Of a DNA stretch of 64,000 bases, positions 1-10,471 are shown in pieces. Within the stretch, counting starts at the first letter, position 1, and each line of letters begins with the position of its first letter. Source of the stretch: Arcobacter lacus (GTDB lineage: Bacteria > Campylobacterota > Campylobacteria > Campylobacterales > Arcobacteraceae); contig NZ_MUXF01000019.1 in assembly GCF_003063295.1 (NCBI RefSeq), positions 243,919 through 307,918 of the forward strand. Reading direction: 5' to 3'. The notes beneath the pieces are model-generated. The model was not told where the DNA came from. It made no database searches and saw only the letters and a list, made by a program, of their open reading frames with translations. Position numbers and translations under genes: made by a program.

Positions 1-208
<208 letters not shown>

Positions 209-210
<2 letters not shown>

Positions 211-239
211 AATATAGCAGTTTTTACTGCTGTATTTTG
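209..239 (+). terminator. Intrinsic terminator of katG
   Basis: AATATAGCAG (211-220) pairs with CTGCTGTATT (227-236), apart from one G-T pair, across a short T-rich loop. TTTT runs through the end of the stem. It starts one base after the katG stop. Confidence 0.7.
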
Positions 240-332
240 TAATTTTCAAGCCTCAAAACTTACACTATCTTTTAATTTCTCTATATTAAAAAATTAAAAA
301 AAATTTTTAAAGAAACACTTTAATAGTCAAAA

Positions 333-350
333 AATTATCCTTGGATAATT
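333..350. promoter_or_regulatory. Perfect 8-2-8 palindrome upstream of the REC-GGDEF gene
   Basis: AATTATCCTTGGATAATT is a perfect inverted repeat with a 2-base centre, 55 bases before the TTG start at 405. It is followed at about 356-375 by tandem GATAA units. The centre is too tight for a good RNA hairpin, so a protein-binding operator is more likely. The binding protein is unknown. Confidence 0.35.
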
Positions 351-404
351 AATAGAAAGATAAGATAAGATAAGATCTTAACTTCATTTTGCAAGGGAAA
401 TATA

Positions 405-1316
405 TTGGAACATAAAAAACCTACGATTCTTATTGTCGATGATATGACAACGAATTTATTATTATTATCAGATTTATTAAAGGATGATTGTAATATCAAA
501 ATATCAAAAAGTGGAACAAAAGCACTTGAAATATTAAATGCTCCAAATGATATAGATCTTGTACTTTTAGACATAGAAATGCCAGATATAAATGGTTATG
601 AAGTATGTAAAGAATTAAAAAATAATAATAAAACAAAAAATTTACCTATAGTTTTTATTACAGCTAAAAATAGTGAAGAAGACGAAGAGTTTGCATTAAA
701 TCTAGGTGCAATTGATTATATTACAAAACCTTTTAGTAAAGCTATTCTAAAACTAAGACTAAAAAATCACCTTGAACTCAAGCTAAAAACTGATTTGCTA
801 GAACAACTATCAATGTATGATGGTTTAACAAACATAAGAAATCGAAGATTTTTTGATGAAGCTTTTGAAACAACTTTTTTAGAAATAAAAAGAGAAAATA
901 AAAATCTAGCTGTTATGATGATAGACATAGACTTTTTCAAACCTTATAATGATAATTATGGACATGGAAAAGGTGATGAAGCTTTAAAAAAAGTAGCATT
1001 TGCTTTACAATCAACTATTAAAAGGCCTACTGATTTAGTCGCACGTTATGGTGGAGAAGAGTTCGTAATACTTTTAAAAGATATTGATAAACCTGGTTTA
1101 GAAACTGTTGCAAAAAATCTTTTAGAAGCAGTAAGGGATTTAAAGATAACTCATGATTTTTCAAAAGTAGCAAATTTTATAACTGTTAGTATTGGTATTT
1201 CTTATTACAATACAAATAAAGATATTACCAAATTAGAACTTTTGATGAAATCTGATGAAACTTTATATAAAGTAAAAAATAGTGGTAGAAATAACTTTTC
1301 TATATTAGATATTTAG
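405..1316 (+). CDS. Response regulator with GGDEF output (PleD/WspR-like diguanylate cyclase)
   Basis: A 303-residue cytoplasmic protein. Residues 7-120 are a receiver domain with the acidic pair D12-D13 and phospho-acceptor D56 in LVLLDIEMP. Residues about 140-300 are a GGDEF domain with an intact GGEEF active site (216-220). An RxxD product-inhibition site (R207-P-T-D210) sits five residues before it, so it should make c-di-GMP and be feedback-inhibited. The start is TTG with AAGGGAAA just upstream. Only four bases separate its stop from the following hybrid kinase, so that kinase is the obvious partner. Family assignment is firm; the signal and targets are unknown. Confidence 0.9.
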   Translation: MEHKKPTILIVDDMTTNLLLLSDLLKDDCNIKISKSGTKALEILNAPNDIDLVLLDIEMPDINGYEVCKELKNNNKTKNLPIVFITAKNSEEDEEFALNLGAIDYITKPFSKAILKLRLKNHLELKLKTDLLEQLSMYDGLTNIRNRRFFDEAFETTFLEIKRENKNLAVMMIDIDFFKPYNDNYGHGKGDEALKKVAFALQSTIKRPTDLVARYGGEEFVILLKDIDKPGLETVAKNLLEAVRDLKITHDFSKVANFITVSIGISYYNTNKDITKLELLMKSDETLYKVKNSGRNNFSILDI

Positions 1317-1320
1317 AACT

Positions 1321-4300
1321 ATGAATAACGTTTATTTGAAATATAAATTTTTAGGATTAATAGTATTTTTATTTATCTGTTCATTTAGTGTTTTATTTTA
1401 TGTTTTTTATGATTTTCAAAAACAAAAATTAAATAATGCAAAAAGAGAACAAATAGCTAAAATAGAGAATTTTTTTCACAAAACAATTGAAAAAAATCTA
1501 AAAAATTATTCTTATGAACTTAGTAGCAAACTATTAGATAATCCAGATATTATCTTAGCACTAAAAGAACAAAATAAAAACAAATTAGAACAATTAACTA
1601 TTGAAAAATATAGCATACTTCTAACTAAAGATCCATATATAACTCAAATGAACTTCTTTTCAAAAGATGGTACAAACTTACTTCGTTTACAAAAATTAGA
1701 TTTATCAGGAGATAATATTTTACAATCAAGACCGATGTTAAAAAAAGTATTTGATACAAAAGAGACTTTTTTTGGTTTTGAAAAAGGACTAACGGGTTTA
1801 TCATATAGAGTTATACTTCCTTTATTTGATGAAAAAAATGACTTTGTAGGTGCTTTTGAAATTGGTATTTCTGTAAGAAAAATAATGTATTCAATCACCT
1901 TTTTCAATAATATTCAAGGTGTTTTTTATGAAACAAATCTTGACAAATTTATAACTTCTGACTCTTCTATTAACCCTAAATTTTTAGAGTATTTAAAAAA
2001 ATTTGAATATGAAAAAGAAAATAAAGATATTATATTTGATAATAAACATTTAACTTTACAGTTTTTTAATACGACATCACTTGATGGACAAAATTTAGGA
2101 AATTTCATATTTTTTCATGATTTGACACAATATTATACAGATTTTGAAAATACCCTAAAAAAATTATTTTTAATCTCTTTAACTACAATTCTAGCAATAT
2201 ATTTGATAATTCTTTATATATTTAATATGTTTTATAAACAGATTTCTCTTCAAAAAAATAGAGCAGAAAAAATACTAAACTCTTCAAATAGTATAGTAAT
2301 AGTAACAAATAGTGGAAAAGAGTTAATTCAAGTAAATAATACTTTTTTAAATTTCTTTGAATTTAAATCTATAAATGAATTTAAAAAACAATATAGATGT
2401 ATTTGTGACCATTTTATAAAAGAAGATGGTTTTTTACAAACAAAAATGGGAGAAATAACTTGGGTTGAATATATCTTAAATAATCCAAATAAAACTCACT
2501 TAGCAAAAATTAAAAAAGATGATAAATTTCATATATTTAAAGTTTTTGTAAATGTAGTAGAAGATAAAGTTTTTAATGAAAATGAATTTGTATCTACTTT
2601 TGAAGATATAACTACCGAACTTGAAAATGAAAAAGCTTTACTAAAAGCAAATGAATCAAAAAATCAATTTTTAGCAAATATGAGTCATGAGATGAGAACT
2701 CCTATGAATGCTGTAATTGGCTTAAGTGAATTGATGTTTGATACTCAATTGGATGAAAAACAATATGATATTATCTCAAAAATAAACAACTCTTCAAAAA
2801 TGCTTTTAGGAATTATCAGTGATATTTTAGATTTTTCTAAAATAGAAACTGGTAGTTTTGATTTAGAGATGAAAACTTTTTCACTAGATAACATCTTATC
2901 TCAACTAAAAACTATCTTTACACAAAGTGCAACAAATAAAAATTTAGAACTATATTTATATAATAAAACAGGAACACCAAAAGTTATCATAAGTGATGAA
3001 CTACGAATTTTACAGGTTCTAACAAATTTTTTAAGTAATGCTTTAAAATTTACAAAAGAAGGAAATATCACTCTAACAATTGAACTTTATGAAAAGATAT
3101 CTTCATCTCGTGCCAAAATAAGATTTAGTGTAAAAGATAGTGGAATTGGAATGAACGATGAAGAAATTTCAAATTTATTTAAAGCTTTTGTGCAAGCAGA
3201 TAATTCAACTACAAGAAAATATGGTGGAACTGGTTTAGGACTTATAATATCTGAAAAGATTGTAGAATCTTTGGGAAGTACAATAAAAGTAGAAAGTAAA
3301 AAAGGAATTGGTACAGAATTTAGTTTTATATTAGAAGTTGAATCTTTAAAATGGGAAGAAAACTATAATTTAAATGATAAAAAATTTAAAATCTTAATAG
3401 TTGATGACCAAGAAATTTCACGAGTTATTTTAAAAGATATGTTAAAAAATTTTGGATATATAACTTTGGAAGCAAAAGATGGAATAGAAGCTGTTGAAAT
3501 GGTAAAAAAAGCTGATTTTGAAAATATTCCTTTTGATTTTGTTCTTATGGATTGGAATATGCCAAAATTAAATGGAAAAGAAGCTATAAAAAAAATTTAT
3601 GGATTATATGAAAATAAAGAGATTCAAAAAGCTATTCCATCTATTTTGATGGTATCAGCTTATTCAAAAGATGAAATAGATTTAGGTGATATTCCTATTG
3701 ATAGTTTCTTATCAAAACCCATCACAAGTTCAACACTATTTGATGCTTTAGCAAAAGCAAAAAAAGGAATTGTAAAAAAAATCTCTACAATTGATATTAG
3801 TAAAGAGTGTCCAAATCTCTTTGGTTTAAAAATTTTGCTTGTTGAAGACAATGAAATAAATCAAGAAGTTGCTTCAATGTTTTTAAAAAAGGCAGGTATT
3901 GAAGTAGATATTGCAAATAATGGAGAAGAAGCTGTAAAAAAACAGAAAAAAAATCAAGGATTGTATGACTTGATTTTAATGGATTTACAAATGCCAATTT
4001 TAAGTGGTTATGATGCAACAAAACAAATTCGTGAATTTGATAAAGATATCCCAATAGTAGCTCTGACGGCTGCTGCTATGATAGAAGACAAACAAAAAGT
4101 TTTAGAAGTAGGTATGAATGACCACTTAGGAAAACCTATAAATAGTGAAGAACTATATAATACAATTATAAAATATGCAAAAAAAATAACAAAAAAAGAA
4201 AATATCATCTTTAATAAAGCTAAAAATACATCTAACATAACCTTAGATATGGAACATTTAGAAAGAACTCTAAGTAGTAGAGAGCTAATAAATAAACTAT

Positions 4301-4800
4301 TAACAAAATTCTTTGAACAATTAAATGAAGAGTTTATCGATATTGTTGAAAGAGTTAAACAAAATGATGAAACAGCACCTACAATTATACATGGATTAAA
4401 AGGTGTAAGTGGAAATTTAGGAGCAACTGCACTTTTTACAATATGCCAAAAAATTGATGCAAAATATAAAAACAATAGTGCAATTACTTCATTGGAAGTT
4501 GAAACTTTAGAAGAAGAAATAGCAAAAATAAAAACTGAACTTAAAACTATATATGAAAAATCTAAAAAGTCAAAAGATAAAAATATGCACTTTTTGGCTA
4601 ATCAAGATTTCAAAAAATTACTAAATTCTATCAAACAAGACTTGCAAGATGGAACTATTATCGAAGAAGAAAAATTAAATACTTTATACGAAAATTTAAA
4701 AAATATTTTAAATAATCAAGAAATAAAAAATTTGAAAGAAAATATTGATGATTTTGAATATAGTGAAGCTTTGAATATTTTGAAAAAAGTAAATTCATAA
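1321..4800 (+). CDS. Membrane hybrid sensor histidine kinase with two receiver domains and an HPt domain
   Basis: A 1159-residue inner-membrane kinase. The order is: TM1 (about 9-30), a periplasmic sensor of about 250 residues resembling CACHE-type domains, TM2 (about 282-304), a PAS-like stretch, HisKA with H456 in NMSHEMRTP, HATPase with the N and G boxes (DSGIGM, GGTGLGL), receiver 1 with D744 (LMDWNMP), receiver 2 with D888 (LMDLQMP), and HPt with H1024 ([14 protein letters not shown]). All phosphorelay residues are present. It lies four bases after the REC-GGDEF gene with almost no ribosome site of its own, so translational coupling is likely. The likely flow is H456 to a receiver Asp, then H1024, then D56 of the cyclase; this is inference. 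The ligand is unknown. Confidence 0.9.
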   Translation: MNNVYLKYKFLGLIVFLFICSFSVLFYVFYDFQKQKLNNAKREQIAKIENFFHKTIEKNLKNYSYELSSKLLDNPDIILALKEQNKNKLEQLTIEKYSILLTKDPYITQMNFFSKDGTNLLRLQKLDLSGDNILQSRPMLKKVFDTKETFFGFEKGLTGLSYRVILPLFDEKNDFVGAFEIGISVRKIMYSITFFNNIQGVFYETNLDKFITSDSSINPKFLEYLKKFEYEKENKDIIFDNKHLTLQFFNTTSLDGQNLGNFIFFHDLTQYYTDFENTLKKLFLISLTTILAIYLIILYIFNMFYKQISLQKNRAEKILNSSNSIVIVTNSGKELIQVNNTFLNFFEFKSINEFKKQYRCICDHFIKEDGFLQTKMGEITWVEYILNNPNKTHLAKIKKDDKFHIFKVFVNVVEDKVFNENEFVSTFEDITTELENEKALLKANESKNQFLANMSHEMRTPMNAVIGLSELMFDTQLDEKQYDIISKINNSSKMLLGIISDILDFSKIETGSFDLEMKTFSLDNILSQLKTIFTQSATNKNLELYLYNKTGTPKVIISDELRILQVLTNFLSNALKFTKEGNITLTIELYEKISSSRAKIRFSVKDSGIGMNDEEISNLFKAFVQADNSTTRKYGGTGLGLIISEKIVESLGSTIKVESKKGIGTEFSFILEVESLKWEENYNLNDKKFKILIVDDQEISRVILKDMLKNFGYITLEAKDGIEAVEMVKKADFENIPFDFVLMDWNMPKLNGKEAIKKIYGLYENKEIQKAIPSILMVSAYSKDEIDLGDIPIDSFLSKPITSSTLFDALAKAKKGIVKKISTIDISKECPNLFGLKILLVEDNEINQEVASMFLKKAGIEVDIANNGEEAVKKQKKNQGLYDLILMDLQMPILSGYDATKQIREFDKDIPIVALTAAAMIEDKQKVLEVGMNDHLGKPINSEELYNTIIKYAKKITKKENIIFNKAKNTSNITLDMEHLERTLSSRELINKLLTKFFEQLNEEFIDIVERVKQNDETAPTIIHGLKGVSGNLGATALFTICQKIDAKYKNNSAITSLEVETLEEEIAKIKTELKTIYEKSKKSKDKNMHFLANQDFKKLLNSIKQDLQDGTIIEEEKLNTLYENLKNILNNQEIKNLKENIDDFEYSEALNILKKVNS

Positions 4801-4851
4801 GTAAAAGTTCTATTCTGATAAAATACTCTCTTACAAAAAATAAGGATTTTT

Positions 4852-6738
4852 ATGATGACAAAAGAAGAATTTTTAAACGACTTACAAAAAATATATGATT
4901 TTTTAAATGACCAAAAAACAAAAACAAATAAACTAATAAAATTTTTAGAAAATAAAGAGTTTGATAAACTAACTCTTATTGATGATTTTGCAAAATCTTT
5001 AAATCTTGAAATGAAAGATGATTTAAGATTTGCACTTGTTACTAGACTTGTAAATTTAAGAGATGATAGTTTAGTTCAAGTTCTAAAAAAACTTGAAAAA
5101 AATGAGAAAGAGATTATCTCTTTACAAGAAAAAGCATACCAATTTGTAAAACAGTATTGGCATGAAATTCATACTAAATTTATTGATTTTATTTTGGAAA
5201 ATTCTTTATTAACACCTTTTTATAGGGAAGTATTTATTGGAGTTTACAATGTAGGACTTCAAATGAGTGCATGGCAAACTTCTTGGACAGCACATATTAT
5301 AAATGGAATAAATAAAGAGTTAGTTGCCAAGTTTGAAGGTGATGAAGCAAAAATCATGAAATATCTTGAAGATGAAAAACTTTTTGATTTAGGACATGGG
5401 GGAATTACTGCTGATAGATGTTACTCTGCTTTAGTAAAAGATGGTGACAAATATAAATCTCAAGCATATATAAAAGCTTTCAAAAAAGAGACAACTGAAG
5501 TTGTAGATGCACTTGAAGAGTTTGCAGATAAACTAATCGAACTTGAAGATGAAATTTACAATCAAAAATGGGATTATGTTTTATATATTCAAGCACTTAT
5601 CAAAGCATTTAGTGAAGATAGAACAGATGAATTAGTTTCAAAATGGGCAGATGTAGATAGAGCTTGGATGAAAATAAAAACTCCAATTCAAATCGGACAT
5701 CCACTTGAATACTATGAAGACCACTTTAGAAAAGCTGTTGCACTTGAATGGGATATTAGATTAACTAACCCAAAATTTGCACAAAATGACCATAGAGTAA
5801 ATAAAATCAAATCAGCGTTTTCAAAAATATATTCAAGTTTTGAGCCAAATGAAAATTATAAAAAAATCTATGATTTTAGCTTCAAATCACTTGATAAAGT
5901 GCAACTTTATGTGGGACGACCTGCCCTATTCTTTGGTGCAGAGTTCAATGGACTATTTTCAGCACAAGTTGTACCAAATGATGAAGTTGTATCTTTAGAA
6001 GAAGGTAAAAAAATCTTTGCATTTAGTGATGAGATTTTACAAACTAGCAGGGCTAAACCATTTTTAAAACTAAGCCAAGAAATATTTGGGCAAAAACTTC
6101 TTACTCGTGATAGAATGTTTTTATTTAATGAAACAACATCTTGGCATCAAGTTTACGATATAAGTACAGTTGGACATGAATATGGTCATATTTTATGGTG
6201 TGATGATGAAACTGAATCAGTTATGAATAAAACTGGAAATTTCAAAAATATTGAAGAGTTCAAAGCAACAACTGGTGGATTAATCTCATATTTACTTGAT
6301 GTTGATACAGACGAACTTCACCTAAAAGAGCAAGTTTTAATTGACCTTATAAAACGAAGTGTAGGATTGATTGGTTGGATGGAAGTTGATGAAGTTCAAC
6401 CATACTATTGTGAAGGTTTGATTCACTTAAATGGACTTTTTGATAGTGGTGTTTTATCTTGGGATGATGAAAATAAAAAGTTAAATATAGATATAAGTGA
6501 GGCAAAATTTGAAGTTTTAAAAGCTTGGTATATCACAAACTATACTGCACTTGCGAAACACTATCTTGATAAAAAAGATGCAACGCAGTTTTTAAATAAC
6601 TATGCAACAAAAAAAGAGAAATATTTTATGCCAAATGATGAAAATATAAACTCATTTGTAAAATATTACTTCAAAAGATACCAAGAGATTGGTCAAGAGT
6701 TAGATACAGTTGATAAAAAAGAAAATTATATAAAATAG
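4852..6738 (+). CDS. ciaB: CiaB-family protein (Campylobacter invasion antigen B homologue) with HExxH motif
   Basis: A 628-residue protein, close to the roughly 610 residues of C. jejuni CiaB, and similar in overall sequence as I remember it. It has no signal peptide or membrane segment. H442-E-Y-G-H446 is a zinc-metallopeptidase HExxH motif, and E468/E469 in IEEFKATTGG about 25 residues later could be the third zinc ligand of a gluzincin. CiaB is described as a secreted factor promoting host-cell entry, and ciaB is commonly used as an Arcobacter virulence marker; the motif here suggests an enzymatic role instead or as well. The start is the first of two Met codons after AAGGATTTTT. Single gene, convergent with the ankyrin gene. 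Confidence 0.8.
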   Translation: MMTKEEFLNDLQKIYDFLNDQKTKTNKLIKFLENKEFDKLTLIDDFAKSLNLEMKDDLRFALVTRLVNLRDDSLVQVLKKLEKNEKEIISLQEKAYQFVKQYWHEIHTKFIDFILENSLLTPFYREVFIGVYNVGLQMSAWQTSWTAHIINGINKELVAKFEGDEAKIMKYLEDEKLFDLGHGGITADRCYSALVKDGDKYKSQAYIKAFKKETTEVVDALEEFADKLIELEDEIYNQKWDYVLYIQALIKAFSEDRTDELVSKWADVDRAWMKIKTPIQIGHPLEYYEDHFRKAVALEWDIRLTNPKFAQNDHRVNKIKSAFSKIYSSFEPNENYKKIYDFSFKSLDKVQLYVGRPALFFGAEFNGLFSAQVVPNDEVVSLEEGKKIFAFSDEILQTSRAKPFLKLSQEIFGQKLLTRDRMFLFNETTSWHQVYDISTVGHEYGHILWCDDETESVMNKTGNFKNIEEFKATTGGLISYLLDVDTDELHLKEQVLIDLIKRSVGLIGWMEVDEVQPYYCEGLIHLNGLFDSGVLSWDDENKKLNIDISEAKFEVLKAWYITNYTALAKHYLDKKDATQFLNNYATKKEKYFMPNDENINSFVKYYFKRYQEIGQELDTVDKKENYIK

Positions 6739-6759
6739 GATATAAAACTCCTATTTTTT
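6732..6759. terminator. Bidirectional terminator between ciaB and the ankyrin gene
   Basis: AAAATAGGA (6732-6740) pairs with TCCTATTTT (6749-6757) around an 8-base loop. It is followed by T on the plus strand and by a U-rich stretch on the minus strand. It overlaps the ends of both convergent genes. Confidence 0.65.
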
Positions 6760-7221
6760 AAATCTTTTTATAAACTTTGAAAAAACTAAATAAATTTTAG
6801 ATTTAAAGCTTTTATTTTTATCTTGTTCATTAAAATACTCTACAATATCAGTATTTCCAAATATTACAGCAAAAGCAAAAGGAGTAAATCCAAAGCCATT
6901 ATTTTCATGGATATTTGCACCATTTTCAACTAATAGTTTTACTATTTCTAAATTACCTTTAAAACAAACTCCACCAAGTGGAGTTTGTCCTTTATTATTT
7001 TTTTTATCGACTTGTGCTTTATTATCTATTAAAAGTTTTACAGTTTCAATATTTCCATTATATGAAGCCAACATCAATAAAGTATTACCTTTATAATCAC
7101 AAAGGTCAACAGACATCCCATTATTTAATAATAGTTTTAAATCTTGCGTTTTCCCTGTTCTTGCATAATCAAAAGCAATCAAATTTAACTCTTCATAACT
7201 ATTTAAATCATTAGCTTTCAT
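6751..7221 (-). CDS. Small ankyrin-repeat protein
   Basis: A 156-residue soluble protein with no signal peptide. Ankyrin repeats are readable at about residues 43-72, 76-105 and 109-131 (for example GNTLLMLASYNGNIETVKLL), with a degenerate one at 11-39. These form a protein-protein docking surface; no catalytic motif is present and the partner is unknown. A GGAAAT ribosome site precedes the ATG. It starts 21 bases after the LetB-like gene ends on the same strand, so it may be the last gene of that cluster. The repeat assignment is secure; the function is not. Confidence 0.85.
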   Translation of the reverse strand: MKANDLNSYEELNLIAFDYARTGKTQDLKLLLNNGMSVDLCDYKGNTLLMLASYNGNIETVKLLIDNKAQVDKKNNKGQTPLGGVCFKGNLEIVKLLVENGANIHENNGFGFTPFAFAVIFGNTDIVEYFNEQDKNKSFKSKIYLVFSKFIKRFKK

Positions 7222-7242
7222 TTTAATTATTTCCTATATTTT

Positions 7243-9897
7243 TTACTTAATACTTGGACTTATACTTTTCCAATCATCTCTTAAAGTTTTTACCAAAGTA
7301 AACTTCTCTCCAGCATCTGCAATTTCCCCATATTCATAAGGAGTAACCACCACTAATCCACCTTTTAACAGACTTGTAAAAGTATTTGATTCTATTTTTG
7401 AACCTGTAAAAATAGAGAATTTCATCTCAAATCCACTTATGTCATAAAACTCTGAATTTTTTCTAATTAGTTTTGTATATTTATCATAAATCAAACAATC
7501 AACTACAACTTTAGAACCATCTTCACTTAAGTCTATTTTACTTACTTTTCCTATTTGGACATTTTTATAATAAACTGGTGCATCGACATTTACACTTGAT
7601 GCAGTTAAATCTTCTATTTTATAAACTGTTCCTAAGTGAGATTTTTCAACTGATGGTTGATTTTCCGTTCCTTTAAAAACTGTCTGAATATTTGAACTTT
7701 CACTTTTTATAACTCCAATATTTACTGCCATTATTGTTGAGCCTGCATTTGCAACTTCTTGTAAAGAGATTCGTGGTTTTTTCAAGTAAAAAACTGTTCC
7801 TTCTTTAGCAAAAGAGGCAAAATCATCATAAATTAGTGCTTTTACTTCTATTTGTTGTTTAGAATTTAAAGAGATTTTTTTAACTTTTCCAACATTTACA
7901 CCTTTATAAGTTAATTGTGAAAAATTTTCTTGTAAACCTTCAACATCATCAAAAACTATTGTTAGGCTATTTGTTGAGTTTTTCATCTCATCTTCATTTC
8001 CATATATTTCAAATTTCTCAAAAGATTGAGTTGAAGTTGTATCAAGATGAATTGAGCCATCTATTAATGAAGTGAAGTTATCAACTTCAAATAAAACTCC
8101 ACTAAGACTAGCTTTAAAATCAACAACTCCTTTTTTATAAAATCTACTTTTATCTGTAATATATTTTTTAAATGGAGAATAGATAAAAAGATTTACTTTT
8201 GATTTTTTATCATCAAATTTTATATCTTTTACAAAACCTATCTCTTGATTTTTATAAACAATTGCCATATCTTGTTTTATTTCAAAACTATTATCAAAAG
8301 AGGCTTCAATAGTAAATCCTGTATTATAAAATCTTTTTAGTCTTTCAACTTCTTTATAAGAGTTATATAATTTAAACTCTTTTTTTGTAAGTTCTGCATC
8401 ACCTCTTTTATCTGCAATTAAACCAATTGCTCCATTTAAAAGTGGTTCAACTCCACTATAATTTATATTCAGATTCATACTTTTTATTTCAACAATTTTT
8501 GAACTCATATCATAAAAAAGATTGTAGTCATTTAATAAATCTTTATATTTGCTATCTATTAAAACTGTGATTTTTACATTTTTTAAATCAGGAGTTAAAG
8601 CATAATTATCAACTCGCCCTATTACAATATTTTTATAAAATACTTTTGAGTTTAAAGAGATAGAATTTAAGTTTTCACTTAGAAGTTCTAGTTTTATTGT
8701 GTTATAACTTTTACTTAAATCTTTTTTATTTATTGCATTAAAAGTATTTGAAAACTCACCATTTTTATAATCAAGTGAAATAAAATTTCCTTTTATAATA
8801 TTTCCTAGATTTTTTACTCCATCAAGTGAAATAGTAGGTTCTTCGACAAAAAATCTAGTTTTATCTGTCAAAAGATATTTATATTCATCATAAACATAAG
8901 CTTTTGTAGTTAAAACATCTTTATCTAAATTTACTTGTATTATTTTTCCTATTTCTATTCCTTTAAAGATAATAGGTGTATTTTCTTCTATTCCACTTAC
9001 ATCTGTAAATTTAATAGTAAACTCTTCTTTATTTTTTAAGTCATCTTTACTTGCATAAACTTCATATATATCGCTATTTTCTATTTTTGCATCATCTTTA
9101 TTTGAAGTTATTACAGTAATTCCACCAACAAGCGCAGAATATAAAGAACCAAGTTCTATATTTAGTCCACTTGCTCCATAGTTTACTTTTAAAGCTTCAT
9201 TCATAACAAATTTTGAACTTTTATTTACCAAATAGTTAAATTTATCGTAAATATACGCGCTTAAAAATACTTTTTCATATCTAAACTCTTTTGCTACAAT
9301 CTCCCCAATTTGAAACTTATTATAAAATATCGGTGTTCCTACTTCTATGTTATCTTTATCATTTGAAGCAATCAGATTTATATAGTAACCATTTAATTCC
9401 CATTCATCATTTGGTTGAGTATCCAATCCTTCAAAATAGTCTTGATAAGCACCTTTGTTATAGTCATCTTGAGTTTTAAATCTAGGTGAGAGTTCAATTT
9501 TGTAACCACTTATCAAAGTATTTAGTCCAGAAATTTTTGTCAAAGAGATAGTTGGTTTTTTTATCCAAAATTTTGAGCCTTCATTTGCAACATATCGTGC
9601 TACATCATTATTTACTAAAATATTTACTTTTACACTTTGTAAATCTTCGTGCATTGAGATTTTTGTTACTTTTCCAAGTTGTAAACCTTTGTATTCCAAA
9701 GGTGTAATATTCTCTTTTAATCCTTCTGCACTTTTAAATACAACTGTAATATTTGTACCTTTTTTTGCGTAAGATTCGTAAGCAATCCAGCCTAAAACAC
9801 CTAGAATTATTAAAGGTAAAATCCAAATAAATGAAAGTTTATTTTTTTCTACTAATTTTGGTTTATAAACTACTGCTTTTTCTATATCATTTCCCAT
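7243..9897 (-). CDS. letB: LetB/YebT-like protein with seven MCE domains
   Basis: An 884-residue protein with one N-terminal membrane helix (about 21-40) and a long periplasmic part. I count seven repeated MCE domains, each with the TP..YKG..IGKV core followed by a V.....IYD.Y stretch. This equals the number in E. coli LetB/YebT (about 880 residues), not the three of PqiB. LetB-type proteins stack into a hollow tube that carries lipids between inner and outer membrane. Its start overlaps the upstream LetA-like half gene by 11 bases, indicating coupled translation. Seven MCE units and the LetA partners make the assignment strong; the lipid cargo is unknown. Confidence 0.88.
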   Translation of the reverse strand: MGNDIEKAVVYKPKLVEKNKLSFIWILPLIILGVLGWIAYESYAKKGTNITVVFKSAEGLKENITPLEYKGLQLGKVTKISMHEDLQSVKVNILVNNDVARYVANEGSKFWIKKPTISLTKISGLNTLISGYKIELSPRFKTQDDYNKGAYQDYFEGLDTQPNDEWELNGYYINLIASNDKDNIEVGTPIFYNKFQIGEIVAKEFRYEKVFLSAYIYDKFNYLVNKSSKFVMNEALKVNYGASGLNIELGSLYSALVGGITVITSNKDDAKIENSDIYEVYASKDDLKNKEEFTIKFTDVSGIEENTPIIFKGIEIGKIIQVNLDKDVLTTKAYVYDEYKYLLTDKTRFFVEEPTISLDGVKNLGNIIKGNFISLDYKNGEFSNTFNAINKKDLSKSYNTIKLELLSENLNSISLNSKVFYKNIVIGRVDNYALTPDLKNVKITVLIDSKYKDLLNDYNLFYDMSSKIVEIKSMNLNINYSGVEPLLNGAIGLIADKRGDAELTKKEFKLYNSYKEVERLKRFYNTGFTIEASFDNSFEIKQDMAIVYKNQEIGFVKDIKFDDKKSKVNLFIYSPFKKYITDKSRFYKKGVVDFKASLSGVLFEVDNFTSLIDGSIHLDTTSTQSFEKFEIYGNEDEMKNSTNSLTIVFDDVEGLQENFSQLTYKGVNVGKVKKISLNSKQQIEVKALIYDDFASFAKEGTVFYLKKPRISLQEVANAGSTIMAVNIGVIKSESSNIQTVFKGTENQPSVEKSHLGTVYKIEDLTASSVNVDAPVYYKNVQIGKVSKIDLSEDGSKVVVDCLIYDKYTKLIRKNSEFYDISGFEMKFSIFTGSKIESNTFTSLLKGGLVVVTPYEYGEIADAGEKFTLVKTLRDDWKSISPSIK

Positions 9898-10471
9898 CCC
9901 AAATTATCCTTGTATCAAATCTGTTTGCTGCCATCATTGTTAAAATAACCATCAATCCAAAAGATGTTGCAGCAATTCCACCTTTTATATTAAAAATTTC
10001 ATCAAGTTGCACGGTTGAAGATAAAATTGCAACTACATAAATATCTATCATTGACCATTTTCCAATAGCTTCAATAAACTTATATATCAAAATCTTTGTT
10101 TTATTTTCCATTTTTACATCTGTTTTTAAAGATATAAAAATAAAAAGTAATCCAACTAATTTTATGAAAGGAATTACAACACTTGCAGTAAAAATCACAA
10201 TTGCTATAAAATAACTTTTCATCTCCAAAAAGCTAATAACACCTTGCAAAATAGTACTTTGAATATCAACTCCAAATTGAGTTATTTCCATAATTGGATA
10301 AAGCATTGCTGGAATATAAAGTAAAATTGCACAAATAAGTAAAGCAAATGATGTTTGAAAAGAGTTTGTTACTCTTTTTGTAACTTTATGTTTACATCTT
10401 GTACAAATAAATTCACTATAATCCTCCTTTTCATAAACTTTATGACAATTTTTACAAGAGATTAAAACCAT
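9887..10471 (-). CDS. PqiA/LetA-like membrane protein, second half module
   Basis: 194 residues: an N-terminal zinc ribbon (C6, C9, C23, C26) followed by four hydrophobic segments. This is one of the two repeated modules that make up a full-length PqiA/LetA of roughly 400 residues. Its ATG directly follows the TAG of the upstream half gene in the same reading frame. A GGAG five bases before the ATG lets it be translated independently. Its 3' end overlaps the LetB-like gene by 11 bases. The two half proteins presumably assemble and feed lipid to the LetB tube; the split is discussed in the findings. Confidence 0.85.
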   Translation of the reverse strand: MVLISCKNCHKVYEKEDYSEFICTRCKHKVTKRVTNSFQTSFALLICAILLYIPAMLYPIMEITQFGVDIQSTILQGVISFLEMKSYFIAIVIFTASVVIPFIKLVGLLFIFISLKTDVKMENKTKILIYKFIEAIGKWSMIDIYVVAILSSTVQLDEIFNIKGGIAATSFGLMVILTMMAANRFDTRIIWDGK

